Shown in pieces: positions 17,554 to 26,223 of a stretch of 64,000 bases of DNA (position 1 is the stretch's first letter; each line of letters starts with the position of its first letter). The position numbers and the translations under genes are program-made. The stretch lies in the NCBI RefSeq assembly GCF_046271865.1, contig NZ_CP176580.1:2170001-2234000 (forward strand), given 5' to 3'. The notes under the pieces were generated by a model. That model made no database searches, was not told the DNA's origin, and worked only from the letters and a program-made list of their open reading frames with translations. Source of the stretch: Nitrincola salilacus. Lineage in GTDB: Bacteria > Pseudomonadota > Gammaproteobacteria > Pseudomonadales > Balneatricaceae.

Positions 17554-18935
17554 TGAATGATCTTTTTGACCAGCCGGAATCAGTGGGTAGCTCTGTCAGG
17601 CAAGGTGTGACTGCTACAGCTGGCTACCAGCCCCTGGCAGCGCGTATGCGGCCGGTCAAACTGCATCAGTATGTTGGGCAGCAGCATCTGCTGGCGCCCG
17701 GCAAACCCCTGCGCCAGGCGCTTGAGCAGGGTGTTATTCATTCGATGATACTCTGGGGACCACCAGGCGTGGGTAAAACCACACTGGCGAAGCTGGTTGC
17801 ACACCAGGTGGATGCACACTTTATCACCCTGTCTGCGGTGTTGGCGGGTGTAAAGGATATCCGCCAGGCGGTTGAAGAAGCGCGCCAACTCAGGGCACAG
17901 AATGGTCGTAAAACCATCCTGTTTGTGGACGAGGTACACCGCTTCAACAAATCCCAGCAGGACGCTTTTCTGCCCTATGTTGAGGATGGCACGGTGATCT
18001 TTATCGGTGCCACCACCGAGAACCCCTCCTTTGAACTGAACAACGCGCTTTTGTCGCGTGCCAGAGTCTATTTGCTGCGTTCGCTGGAGCAGGCGGATAT
18101 CCAGCAGGTCGTAGAACAGGCGTTGAGTGATCCTGAACGAGGTTATGGGCAACGCAACATCCAGTTTGAAGAGGGCGTGCTGGATCAACTGATCGCCGCG
18201 GCCGATGGCGATGCCCGACGTGCACTGAACCTGCTTGAAATAGCAGCTGATCTGGCAGTGTCGGACGATAATACCGAACGGGTCAGATTGAGCGAGATGG
18301 AAGAGGTGCTCAGTGCCGGTGGCCGTCGTTTTGATAAGGGTGGCGATCTGTTTTATGACATGATCTCGGCCTTTCACAAATCGGTGCGCGGCTCCTCGCC
18401 CGATGGTGCGCTCTACTGGTACTGCCGTATGTTGGATGGTGGCTGTGATCCACTCTATGTTGCACGCCGCTTGGTAGCCATTGCGTCTGAAGATATCGGT
18501 AATGCCGATCCGAGAGCGATGCAGGTGGCGTTGGCTGCCTGGGATGCCTTTGAGCGGGTCGGTCCGGCAGAGGGTGAGCGCGCGATTGCGCAGGCAGCGG
18601 TCTACTGTGCCTGTGCACCCAAGAGCAATGCACTGTATCAGGCGTTCAATCAATGTCTGGCGGATGTCAGGCAGGATGCCAGCCATCCGGTACCCGAGCA
18701 CCTGCGCAATGCACCAACCTCGCTGATGAAATCACTTGGTTATGGTGATGAATATCGCTATGCACACAACGAACCGGATGCCTATGCGGCGGGTGAGTCC
18801 TATCTGCCGGAAGCGATCTCGGATCGACGTTACTACCAGCCTGAGCCGAGAGGGCTTGAGATCAAGATCGGCGAAAAGCTGAAGCATCTTAAATCACAGG
18901 ATCAGGTGAGTCCCCGGCAACGTTATAAAAAGTAG
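17553..18935 (+). CDS. rarA: Replication-associated recombination protein RarA (MgsA)
   Basis: An AAA+ ATPase related to clamp loaders that acts at stalled replication forks. The 460-residue protein has Walker A GPPGVGKTTLAK (about 70-81), Walker B LFVDEVHRFNKSQQDAF and sensor 1 FIGATTENPSFELN. Arginine-finger and lid regions follow, and the C-terminal tetramerisation domain includes RGSSPDGALYWYCRML and the ending block SYLPEAISDRRYYQPEPRGLE. Its start is one base inside the lolA stop, implying coupling. serS lies downstream after about 210 bp. Confidence 0.95.
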   Translation: MNDLFDQPESVGSSVRQGVTATAGYQPLAARMRPVKLHQYVGQQHLLAPGKPLRQALEQGVIHSMILWGPPGVGKTTLAKLVAHQVDAHFITLSAVLAGVKDIRQAVEEARQLRAQNGRKTILFVDEVHRFNKSQQDAFLPYVEDGTVIFIGATTENPSFELNNALLSRARVYLLRSLEQADIQQVVEQALSDPERGYGQRNIQFEEGVLDQLIAAADGDARRALNLLEIAADLAVSDDNTERVRLSEMEEVLSAGGRRFDKGGDLFYDMISAFHKSVRGSSPDGALYWYCRMLDGGCDPLYVARRLVAIASEDIGNADPRAMQVALAAWDAFERVGPAEGERAIAQAAVYCACAPKSNALYQAFNQCLADVRQDASHPVPEHLRNAPTSLMKSLGYGDEYRYAHNEPDAYAAGESYLPEAISDRRYYQPEPRGLEIKIGEKLKHLKSQDQVSPRQRYKK

Positions 18936-19003
18936 TGCTACAAAAAGTAGCGCCATAAGAAGTAGCCGTTTTTCCCTCTTTTTAACCACTTTTCACTGAA
19001 ATC

Positions 19004-19162
19004 ATGCGTTTGTTGCGCCTTGGGCATGTATCCGTGGCGCTGATTTATATATTATTGGGCGTTATTGTCCGTGGTGCAGTGCGCAATGCCGTGTTGCCGT
19101 TTACGATACATCTTTCAGAAAAATCCGAGGTTAGTGTTCTTCCATGCTGGATCCTAAATTAG
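19004..19162 (+). other. Possible 52-codon leader ORF before serS
   Basis: An open frame from ATG 19004 ends in TAG at 19160-19162, overlapping the first codons of serS. The predicted peptide has one hydrophobic segment (VALIYILLGVIV) and a basic N-terminus, so it could be a small membrane peptide or a chance frame in the serS leader. No convincing ribosome-binding site precedes it. In several relatives crcB lies between rarA and serS; this stretch is too short to be crcB and shows none of its motifs. Confidence 0.2.
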
Positions 19163-20415
19163 TCCGTGCCAATCCTGAAGAAGTTGCCCGTCTGCTGAAG
19201 AAAAAGGGCTATGAGTTTCCTGTTGCCGAGTTTGCAGCGCTGGAAGAGAAGCGCCGCAGTGTGCAGGTGCAGGCCGAATCCCTGCAGAATGAGCGTAACA
19301 CCCGCTCCAAGAGTATCGGTCAGGCTAAGGCATCCGGGCAGGATATTCAGCCTCTGATGGATGAGGTGAAAAGCCTGGGCGATCAACTGGATCAGGCCAA
19401 GCAGGAGCTGCAGGACGTGCAGCAGGCGCTGGATGATCTGTTGATGGGCGTACCGAACCTGCCGGATGAATCCGTACCCGAAGGTAAGGATGAAGATGAC
19501 AACGTCGAAGTGCGCCGCTGGGGCACGCCGGTTGAACTGGATTTTGAACCTCAGGATCACGTATCTCTGGGTGAGCGCGTGGGTCTGGATTTTGAAACCG
19601 CTGCCAAACTGACCGGTTCACGCTTTGCCGTGTTGAAGGGCGATCTGGCGCGTCTGCACCGGGCGCTGATTCAGTTCATGCTTAACACGCACACGGCAGA
19701 GCATGGTTACACCGAAGTCAACGTGCCTTATATGGTCAATGCCGATTCTCTGCGTGGCACCGGGCAGCTGCCCAAGTTTGAAGAAGATCTGTTCAAGATC
19801 GGTTTTGGTGAGCGCGATTACTACCTGATCCCGACTGCAGAAGTGCCTGTCACCAACTTTGTGCGCGATCAGATTGTCGAAGCTGATCAGATGCCGATGC
19901 AGTTCGTGGCACATACACCTTGTTTCCGTTCCGAAGCCGGTGCATCAGGCAAGGACACCCGTGGCATGATTCGCCAGCACCAGTTCGAGAAGGTGGAGTT
20001 GGTTCATATTGTTCAGCCGGAGAACTCCTTCGCAGCACTGGAACAACTGACGGCCAATGCCGAGCGCATTCTGCAACTGCTGAATCTGCCATATCGAGTC
20101 ATTACCCTGTGTGGTGGTGATATGGGCTTTGGTGCGGCGAAAACCTACGATATTGAAGTATGGCTGCCAGGACAGGACAAGTATCGTGAGATCTCCTCCT
20201 GCTCCAACATGACTGATTTCCAGGCGCGTCGCATGCTGGCTCGCTGGCGCAATCCCGAAACCGGCAAACCTGAACTGGTGCACACGTTGAACGGTTCTGG
20301 TCTGGCGATTGGTCGTACCCTGGTGGCGGTGCTCGAAAACTACCAGACGGCAGACGGCCGCATCAATGTGCCTGAGGTGCTGCAGCCTTATATGGGCGGC
20401 GTTACGCAGCTCTGA
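19144..20415 (+). CDS. serS: Seryl-tRNA synthetase
   Basis: A class II aminoacyl-tRNA synthetase that charges tRNA-Ser and tRNA-Sec. The 423-residue protein begins MLDPKLVRANPEEVARLLKK. It has the long N-terminal antiparallel coiled coil (about residues 30-100) that grips the tRNA variable arm. Motif 2 is TPCFRSEAGASGKDTRGMIRQHQFEKVE and motif 3 is NGSGLAIGRTLVAVLENYQ, given here only as landmark positions about 257-283 and 383-401. Full length and intact. Confidence 0.97.
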   Translation: MLDPKLVRANPEEVARLLKKKGYEFPVAEFAALEEKRRSVQVQAESLQNERNTRSKSIGQAKASGQDIQPLMDEVKSLGDQLDQAKQELQDVQQALDDLLMGVPNLPDESVPEGKDEDDNVEVRRWGTPVELDFEPQDHVSLGERVGLDFETAAKLTGSRFAVLKGDLARLHRALIQFMLNTHTAEHGYTEVNVPYMVNADSLRGTGQLPKFEEDLFKIGFGERDYYLIPTAEVPVTNFVRDQIVEADQMPMQFVAHTPCFRSEAGASGKDTRGMIRQHQFEKVELVHIVQPENSFAALEQLTANAERILQLLNLPYRVITLCGGDMGFGAAKTYDIEVWLPGQDKYREISSCSNMTDFQARRMLARWRNPETGKPELVHTLNGSGLAIGRTLVAVLENYQTADGRINVPEVLQPYMGGVTQL

Positions 20416-20481
20416 TCTCTGCCCGAAGTGGAAGCGGAAACCGAAGCCATTCAATCTGCCTGACGGCCGAGGGAGCGAAGT

Positions 20482-21696
20482 ATGCAAGCGCACTATGATC
20501 TGGTTATTGTGGGTGGTGGCATGGTCGGAGCGGCCATTGCCTGCGCTCTGGGTAACAGCCACTACTCGATAGCGGTGCTGGAACAGCAATACCCGGCAGC
20601 CTTCGAGCCGGATCAGCCGCACGATCTCAGAGTCTCGGCGCTCAGCCTGGCCTCTGAGAATCTGCTGCGCAATATCGGTGTCTGGGAGGGGATCACCTCC
20701 CGGCGCGTCTGTCCCTACCAGCGCATGAAAGTCTGGGAGAGTGATGCAGAGCACGCGGCAACAGAGTTCAACTCGGCCACGATCGATCAGCCCTATCTGG
20801 GCAATATTGTCGAAAACCGAGTGGTGCAACTGGCGCTGCTGGAGCGTCTGAAAACCTTTGATAATATCGATCTGATCTGTCCTGCAGTGACCGAGTCTAT
20901 CGATTTCTCACCCGGCTCCAGCCTGGTGCGCCTTTCCGATGGGCGAGAGCTGCTGGCAAGACTGCTGATCGCTGCCGATGGCGGTGAATCGCGCGTGCGT
21001 TCTGCTGCCGGTATTGGTGTCACCAAATGGGATTATGATCAGTACGCACTGGTAGCATCGGTGAAGACGACCTATCCTCAGCAGGATATCACCTGGCAGC
21101 AGTTCACCCCGACCGGGCCACTGGCGTTTCTGCCGCTGTCTGGGCAGAACGCATCGCTGGTCTGGTACAACACACCGGATAACACCAAGCGTTTGATGGC
21201 TTTGTCGGATGAAGCGTTTCTGCAAGCGGTGCATAATGAGTTTCCCGATTGCCTGGGTACGGTGGATCAATTGCTGGAGCGTGGATATTTTCCACTGAGG
21301 CGTCAGCATGCTCAGCAGTATGTGGCGGATGGTGTGGTGCTGGTGGGAGATGCGGCACATATGATCCACCCACTGGCCGGGCAGGGCGTGAATATAGGAT
21401 TTCTGGATGCGGCATCACTGGCGGGTGTGTTGCTGGATCTTCCAGCTGATGAGAAATCTTTTTATCTCAAGAGCTGCCTGCAGCGTTATGAGCAGGAACG
21501 CCGTAACCATAATCTGCTGATGATGCAGGCGATGGATCTTTTCTACCGGGTATTCAGTAACGATATACTGCCGGTCAAATGGTTACGCAATGCGGGCCTT
21601 GCAGTGGCGGACAAACTGCCGATAGCCAAGCCTCATGTTATCAAGCTGGCGATGGGGCTCGAAGGGCCGTTACCGGCATTGGCCAAAGCACCGTAA
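20482..21696 (+). CDS. FAD-dependent ubiquinone-biosynthesis hydroxylase, UbiF-like (UbiH/COQ6 family)
   Basis: A flavoprotein monooxygenase hydroxylating the ring of ubiquinone precursors. The 404-residue protein has the FAD motif VGGGMVGAAIACALG, the LRVSALSLASENLLRNIGVW block, and the second FAD motif GDAAHMIHPLAGQGVNIGF. The segments WQQFTPTGPLAFLPL and MDLFYRVFSN near the C-terminus are most like UbiF, but UbiI, UbiH and UbiM are close relatives, so position specificity cannot be decided by eye. It follows serS by 66 bp and ends in a run of 16-bp direct repeats and a terminator. Confidence 0.85.
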   Translation: MQAHYDLVIVGGGMVGAAIACALGNSHYSIAVLEQQYPAAFEPDQPHDLRVSALSLASENLLRNIGVWEGITSRRVCPYQRMKVWESDAEHAATEFNSATIDQPYLGNIVENRVVQLALLERLKTFDNIDLICPAVTESIDFSPGSSLVRLSDGRELLARLLIAADGGESRVRSAAGIGVTKWDYDQYALVASVKTTYPQQDITWQQFTPTGPLAFLPLSGQNASLVWYNTPDNTKRLMALSDEAFLQAVHNEFPDCLGTVDQLLERGYFPLRRQHAQQYVADGVVLVGDAAHMIHPLAGQGVNIGFLDAASLAGVLLDLPADEKSFYLKSCLQRYEQERRNHNLLMMQAMDLFYRVFSNDILPVKWLRNAGLAVADKLPIAKPHVIKLAMGLEGPLPALAKAP

Positions 21697-21755
21697 ATAG
21701 TAAGCACTGTAAATAGTAAGCACTGTAAATAGTAAGCACTGTAATAGTAAGCAAA
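21693..21755 (+). repeat. 16-bp tandem repeat starting at the ubiF-like stop codon
   Basis: The unit GTAAATAGTAAGCACT occurs three times exactly (21693-21708, 21709-21724, 21725-21740), followed by a decayed fourth copy. The first copy contains the stop codon of the monooxygenase, so the expansion lies between stop codon and terminator. It looks like replication-slippage expansion. Confidence 0.9.
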
Positions 21756-21756
21756 T

Positions 21757-21784
21757 AAAAAAGGCCGCATAGCGGCCTTTTTTT
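21757..21784. terminator. Bidirectional rho-independent terminator
   Basis: GGCCGC and GCGGCC arms around a 3-nt loop, flanked by six A on the left and seven T on the right, give up to 12 paired positions. It separates the convergent monooxygenase and phasin genes and can serve both. Confidence 0.92.
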
Positions 21785-21799
21785 GCAAAACCTGATAAA

Positions 21800-22357
21800 T
21801 CAGGCAGCAGGTGTAGATTTTACAGGAGCTGCTTTACGAGCAGTTGCAGGCTTGGCAGCTGCAGGCTTTTTAGCTTCAGCGCCTGGGATGAAGTTGGTCA
21901 TGTCGAACTTGCTCATGTCAAACTTGCCGATATCCATTTTGCTCAGCTCAGACAGGAAAGGCGCATCGCCCAGCTCTGCAAAACTTTTTTCAATCAGGTC
22001 AGTCAACTGATCTTTAGCACCGCTCAGAACGGCCAGCTCTTTTTCAGCGACATCAGTAAATTTGGCGTCCAGAGTCTTGAAGAACTCAACCTGCAGTTTC
22101 AGAGCATCCTGAGGCTCGCGTACTTCAGTCAGGGCTTTCAACTGAGCCAGGCTGGAGTTGACGAAGTCAGAAACATATTCAGTCTGCAGAGCAATCAGAC
22201 GCTCAGCAGCAGTCTTGTTGATCTCAGCCATATCCAGAGCAGGCTGCATCTTTTCTTTAACAGGCTGAAATTTCTCTTCCATGTCTTTCAACAGGTTTTC
22301 AGACATTTCAGTAACAGGCTTCAGGGCTTCCTGAAAATCTTTAATTGGGTCAGTCAT
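21800..22357 (-). CDS. Phasin family protein (PHA granule-associated)
   Basis: Phasins coat intracellular polyhydroxyalkanoate granules. The product (185 aa) is almost entirely amphipathic helix, with the core MAEINKTAAERLIALQTEYV and VREPQDALKLQVEFFKTLDAKF typical of the phasin_2 type. It has an Ala/Lys/Pro-rich tail (about the last 25 residues) like that of other phasins. ATG 22357 is chosen because AGGAGA precedes it; the frame is open to 22378. No PHA synthase is in the window. Its promoter region (see 22404-22477) carries paired palindromes that could be PhaR sites. Confidence 0.88.
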   Translation of the reverse strand: MTDPIKDFQEALKPVTEMSENLLKDMEEKFQPVKEKMQPALDMAEINKTAAERLIALQTEYVSDFVNSSLAQLKALTEVREPQDALKLQVEFFKTLDAKFTDVAEKELAVLSGAKDQLTDLIEKSFAELGDAPFLSELSKMDIGKFDMSKFDMTNFIPGAEAKKPAAAKPATARKAAPVKSTPAA

Positions 22358-22403
22358 GGAATCTCTCCTACAGGGCAATGAGGTTGTGTCTTAAAATAGT
22401 TTT

Positions 22404-22477
22404 GTGCAGTGCACCAATGTGTACACTATAGTCGGTTAAAAAATAGACTGTCAAGCGATTTATGCTGCATTGCACAA
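22404..22477 (-). promoter_or_regulatory. Strong phasin promoter flanked by two TGCA-type palindromes
   Basis: On the minus strand, TTGACA (22454-22449) and TATAGT (22430-22425) are spaced by 18 bp, a near-consensus sigma-70 promoter pointing at the phasin gene. GTGCAGTGCAC (22404-22414) lies just downstream of the -10, and a related TGCTGCATTGCACAA (22463-22477) lies just upstream of the -35. PhaR-type repressors of phasin genes bind TGC/GCA palindromes in known systems; assigning these to PhaR is inference. Confidence 0.6.
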
Positions 22478-22556
22478 AAAGATAGAAATCAATAGCCGAC
22501 CTGCTGCATACACAACATGTCACAATGGTATTGCGTTGTTATGACAGGGGTTACAA

Positions 22557-23153
22557 TCAGGTGAGCATATTCAGAATATAAGCCAGAAGCAGACAGACAA
22601 GTCCGGCTGCCGATGTCATGAAGGCGCGGTGCAACATACGGTACTTGCTCGTCACAATGCCAGACAGCAAGTAGTTGTGGTGAAGTATTTTTTCCAGCAG
22701 CTCCGACCGAGGCATACTGACCATCAGTTCCAGATACTCCTCGGCACTATGGCACTGAACCGCCTCCCAATAGAGAATCCCTTTTTGCTGCCTGGCAACG
22801 CGTCGTGGAAACACCACATCCAGTGCCATAACAAGCCCAACAACCAAAAGGCCGCCTGCCAGAATCAACAGGACATTAACTGCGAAGCGCCCACTTGAAA
22901 CCTCATTCACCAGAATTCCAATCAGCGTACCGATCACACCGGCCAAGGCCGCAGCCTTGATATCAGCAAAACGTGTTGAGTTGCTCAGGTACTGCAGTTG
23001 ATTGTAGGCAAACTGCATCTTGGTCGAGATATGCGTGTTTCCCACCTCAACCTGCAAGCGTCCCTCACTGTTGATCAGCGTATTCAACAGGCTCTCAGGG
23101 AGGAGTGAAGAGGTGCTGCTGAACGAAAGGTTATCCCGAGTGTCTTTATCCAT
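22557..23153 (-). CDS. Membrane protein resembling Pycsar effectors (PycTM/DUF5706-like)
   Basis: The 198-residue product (ATG 23153; the frame is open to a TTG at 23255, giving 232 aa) has a soluble N-terminus. Two adjacent membrane segments follow (about AALAGVIGTLIGILV and VLLILAGGLLVVGLVMAL), then a helical stretch and a final segment AAGLVCLLLAYILNML. The FADIKAA motif before the first segment, the YWEAVQCHSAEEYLELM region and the SGIVTSKYRMLHRAF region before the last segment match my recollection of the PycTM effector family. In that family, cyclic-pyrimidine signals trigger membrane damage. No cyclase is adjacent, so an antiphage role is unproven; other DUF5706-like proteins may do something else. 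Confidence 0.6.
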   Translation of the reverse strand: MDKDTRDNLSFSSTSSLLPESLLNTLINSEGRLQVEVGNTHISTKMQFAYNQLQYLSNSTRFADIKAAALAGVIGTLIGILVNEVSSGRFAVNVLLILAGGLLVVGLVMALDVVFPRRVARQQKGILYWEAVQCHSAEEYLELMVSMPRSELLEKILHHNYLLSGIVTSKYRMLHRAFMTSAAGLVCLLLAYILNMLT

Positions 23154-23301
23154 ATCCTCGAGGCTCTTTTTCAGAAGAAGTGTGATTGATCTGCCAATCG
23201 GTTTTATCAGCAAACGGCGTATATCAGATATAGTAAAAATGCAGCCATTGCGCAATCATGCTATCTTTTCGCAAACGTTTTCAGACAGGTAAGATCGATA
23301 T

Positions 23302-26211
23302 ATGCAAGCATACCCGAGTTTCACGTTTCTGCGTAGCCAGAAGATCCATTCCCTGAATGTCGAAATGAATGAGTTCGAGCATAAAGTGACGGGAGCGAAG
23401 CATTACCACATCGCAGCAGACCGAGATGAGAATGTGTTTCTGGTGGCGTTTCGGACTGTGCCCGAGGACTCATCAGGTGTCGCTCATATTCTGGAGCATA
23501 CCGCACTGTGTGGCAGTGAGCGTTTCCCTGTTCGTGATCCCTTCTTCATGATGACGCGTCGTTCACTGAACACCTTCATGAATGCCTTCACCAGCAGCGA
23601 CTGGACTGCCTATCCCTTTGCGAGTCTTAACCGCAAGGACTTTTTCAACCTGCTCGACGTGTATCTGGATGCGGCGTTTTTCTCCCGCCTTGATCCGCTG
23701 GATTTCGCGCAGGAAGGCCATCGTGTGGAGTTTGAAGAGCGAGATAATCCAGAGTCGGATCTGGTTTACAAAGGCATAGTCTATAACGAGATGAAAGGGG
23801 CGATGAGTTCTGCTGTCTCGACTTTGTGGCAGACCCTGAGCAAGCACCTGTTTCCGGAAACCACCTACCATCACAACAGTGGTGGCGAACCGGCCTGCAT
23901 TCCCGATCTGAGCTATGAAGATCTACTGGCTTTCTACAAGAGCCATTATCATCCCAGCAACGCCATCTTCATGACGTTTGGTGATATACCTGCTGCCGAA
24001 CTGCAAGCACGTTTCGATGAAGCGGCGCTGTCTCGTTTTGAACGCAGTGATCTGGTGCTCAGCGTGCCGGACGAAAAACGCTATTTTGCGCCGATGAAAG
24101 TGGAAGAAGCCTACGCGCTGGATGAAGAGGAACTTGCCGGTCACACCCATCATGTCCTGGGATGGTTGCTCCCACACTCGATCAATATCGATGAACTGAT
24201 GCAGGCGCATCTGCTCAGCCGTGTGCTGCTGGATAACGCCAGCTCCCCTTTACGGTCTGCGTTGGAATCCAGTGGGTTGGGCAGTGCGCCGTCACCGCTG
24301 TGTGGTTTGGAGGACTCCAACCGCGAGATGAGTTTCATGTGCGGTATTGAAGGCAGCGAGACAGACAAGGCCGATGCGTTTGAACAGTTGGTGCTGGAGA
24401 CGCTGCAACAGGTCGCCGAGAAAGGTGTCGATCAGCGTATGGTCGAGGCACAGCTGCATCAGTTGGAACTGAGCCAGCGTGAAATTACCGGCGATGGTTA
24501 TCCTTTTGGTCTGCAATTGATACTGGCCTCGATGCCGGCGGCCATTCACCGTGGTGATCCGATCGCAGCATTGAATATCGACCCGGCGCTTGAAAGGTTG
24601 CGCGAAGCGGTGCAGGACCCTGATTTTATCCCGTCACTGGTACGCACCTGGCTGCTGGATAATCCTCATCGTGTACGCCTGACACTACGTCCAGATAACC
24701 AGATCAGCACCCTGCGTGATGCAGCAGAAGCGCAGCGCCTGGCCGCGATGAAGGCTGCCATGTCGGATGAAGAAAAACAGGGCGTAATCAGCCAGGCCCA
24801 GGCACTGGAACAGCGTCAGCAGCAGGTGGATGATGACTCAATCCTGCCACGTGTCACCCTGGATGATGTGCCGCTGGCACTGCATCTGCCAAATGCTGAA
24901 ACACTGACTTCGGGTTCGCTCAACTCCACCTGGTACTCGGCGGGCACTAACGGTCTGGTTTATCAGCAGATGATCTCTGCATTGCCGGATCTGGACGAGT
25001 CTGAACAGACGTTGATGCCACTCTATACCTACTGCCTGACTGAGCTCGGTTGTGGTGATCGCGACTACCGCGAGAATCAGGCCTATCAGAGCGAGATCAC
25101 CGGCGGACTGGGAGCTTACTTCACGGTGCGTGGCACTGTGGAGAGTGAGCAGGATGTGTCGGGCTATATGGTCATGTCGGGCAAGGCTCTGGCGGTTAAC
25201 CGCGATGCGCTCTCTGAACTGATGGCCGAAACGCTGGAGAAAGTGCGCTTTGATGAGTTGCCACGTATCCGTGAAATCGTCGCGCAGCAGCGTTCACGCA
25301 AGGAACGCTCCATCACGGGTCGTGGTCATGGCTTGGCGATGGCAGCTGCCTGCGCTGGCTTCAGCCCTGCCGCACGCCTGAATCATCTTACCAAAGGACT
25401 GGAAGCGGTGCGGAGCACCAAACAGTTGGACAAACAGTTAGATGATCCGGCCGCACTGGAAGCACTGGCTCAGCGCCTGCAGGCGCTGCACCAGAAGGTT
25501 GCTGCCGCACCACGTCAGTTCCTGATGGTCGCAGAGGAAGAATACAAAACTGCCTATGCCGAGCGCCTGGCCTCGGTCTGGGAAGCGCTGCCAGTCAGTG
25601 AAGAGTTCGAGCCGCTGGCGCTGTCGCTGACGCGCGAGCCTGTGCAACAGCTGTGGCTGACCAGTACACAGGTCAACTTCTGTGCTCTGGCATTCCCGAC
25701 CGTCACCAGCGCACACCCGGATGCAGCCGCCTTGACGGTACTGGGTGATTTCCTGCGCAATGGTTACCTGCATCGTGCGATCCGAGAGCAGGGCGGTGCC
25801 TATGGTGCGGGCGCCGGTCAGGACAGTGGCGATGCCGTGTTCCGTTTCTTCTCCTACCGTGATCCGCGGATCGAGGGTACGCTGAAGGATTTCGAACAGG
25901 CGGCTCAGTGGATTCAGCAGACAGACCATGATCCAGCCAAGCTGGAAGAAGCGATTCTGGGTGTGGTCAGTTCCATCGACAAACCCGGCTCACCAGCCGG
26001 CGATGCGAAGCAGACCTTCCACTCCAGCCTGTTCGGGCGCACGCCAGAGCAGCGTCAGGCGTTTCGCAGTCAGATCCTGCAGGTCACGCTTGATGATCTC
26101 AAACGTGTTGCGGCCACCTGGCTCAAGCAGGATCTTGCCAGCGTGGCTATTATCACCAACAGTAAGGCGGCTGCCAGCCTGCCGGATGTTTATGAGCGCA
26201 TCGAGATCTGA
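23302..26211 (+). CDS. PreP-like M16C insulinase-family metalloprotease
   Basis: A 969-residue zinc peptidase of the presequence-protease type (two pseudo-symmetric halves forming a closed chamber that degrades unfolded peptides). The inverted zinc motif H62-x-x-E65-H66 lies in AHILEHTALCGSERFPVRD. The distal glutamate region is LVYKGIVYNEMKGAMSS, and the arginine/tyrosine-containing EQGGAYGAGAGQDSGD block is in the C-terminal half. No signal peptide is visible, so it is probably cytoplasmic. An EamA transporter starts 12 bp downstream. Substrates in bacteria are largely unknown. Confidence 0.9.
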   Translation: MQAYPSFTFLRSQKIHSLNVEMNEFEHKVTGAKHYHIAADRDENVFLVAFRTVPEDSSGVAHILEHTALCGSERFPVRDPFFMMTRRSLNTFMNAFTSSDWTAYPFASLNRKDFFNLLDVYLDAAFFSRLDPLDFAQEGHRVEFEERDNPESDLVYKGIVYNEMKGAMSSAVSTLWQTLSKHLFPETTYHHNSGGEPACIPDLSYEDLLAFYKSHYHPSNAIFMTFGDIPAAELQARFDEAALSRFERSDLVLSVPDEKRYFAPMKVEEAYALDEEELAGHTHHVLGWLLPHSINIDELMQAHLLSRVLLDNASSPLRSALESSGLGSAPSPLCGLEDSNREMSFMCGIEGSETDKADAFEQLVLETLQQVAEKGVDQRMVEAQLHQLELSQREITGDGYPFGLQLILASMPAAIHRGDPIAALNIDPALERLREAVQDPDFIPSLVRTWLLDNPHRVRLTLRPDNQISTLRDAAEAQRLAAMKAAMSDEEKQGVISQAQALEQRQQQVDDDSILPRVTLDDVPLALHLPNAETLTSGSLNSTWYSAGTNGLVYQQMISALPDLDESEQTLMPLYTYCLTELGCGDRDYRENQAYQSEITGGLGAYFTVRGTVESEQDVSGYMVMSGKALAVNRDALSELMAETLEKVRFDELPRIREIVAQQRSRKERSITGRGHGLAMAAACAGFSPAARLNHLTKGLEAVRSTKQLDKQLDDPAALEALAQRLQALHQKVAAAPRQFLMVAEEEYKTAYAERLASVWEALPVSEEFEPLALSLTREPVQQLWLTSTQVNFCALAFPTVTSAHPDAAALTVLGDFLRNGYLHRAIREQGGAYGAGAGQDSGDAVFRFFSYRDPRIEGTLKDFEQAAQWIQQTDHDPAKLEEAILGVVSSIDKPGSPAGDAKQTFHSSLFGRTPEQRQAFRSQILQVTLDDLKRVAATWLKQDLASVAIITNSKAAASLPDVYERIEI

Positions 26212-26223
26212 CGAGCAGATGCA

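Noticed and set aside
17580..18701. 373-codon minus-strand frame opposite rarA
   Set aside because: Antisense shadow of a clearly conserved AAA+ gene; no motifs and unusual amino-acid composition.
18936..19143. crcB or a tRNA gene between rarA and serS
   Set aside because: The interval is too short for crcB, shows none of its motifs, and does not fold into a tRNA cloverleaf by eye.
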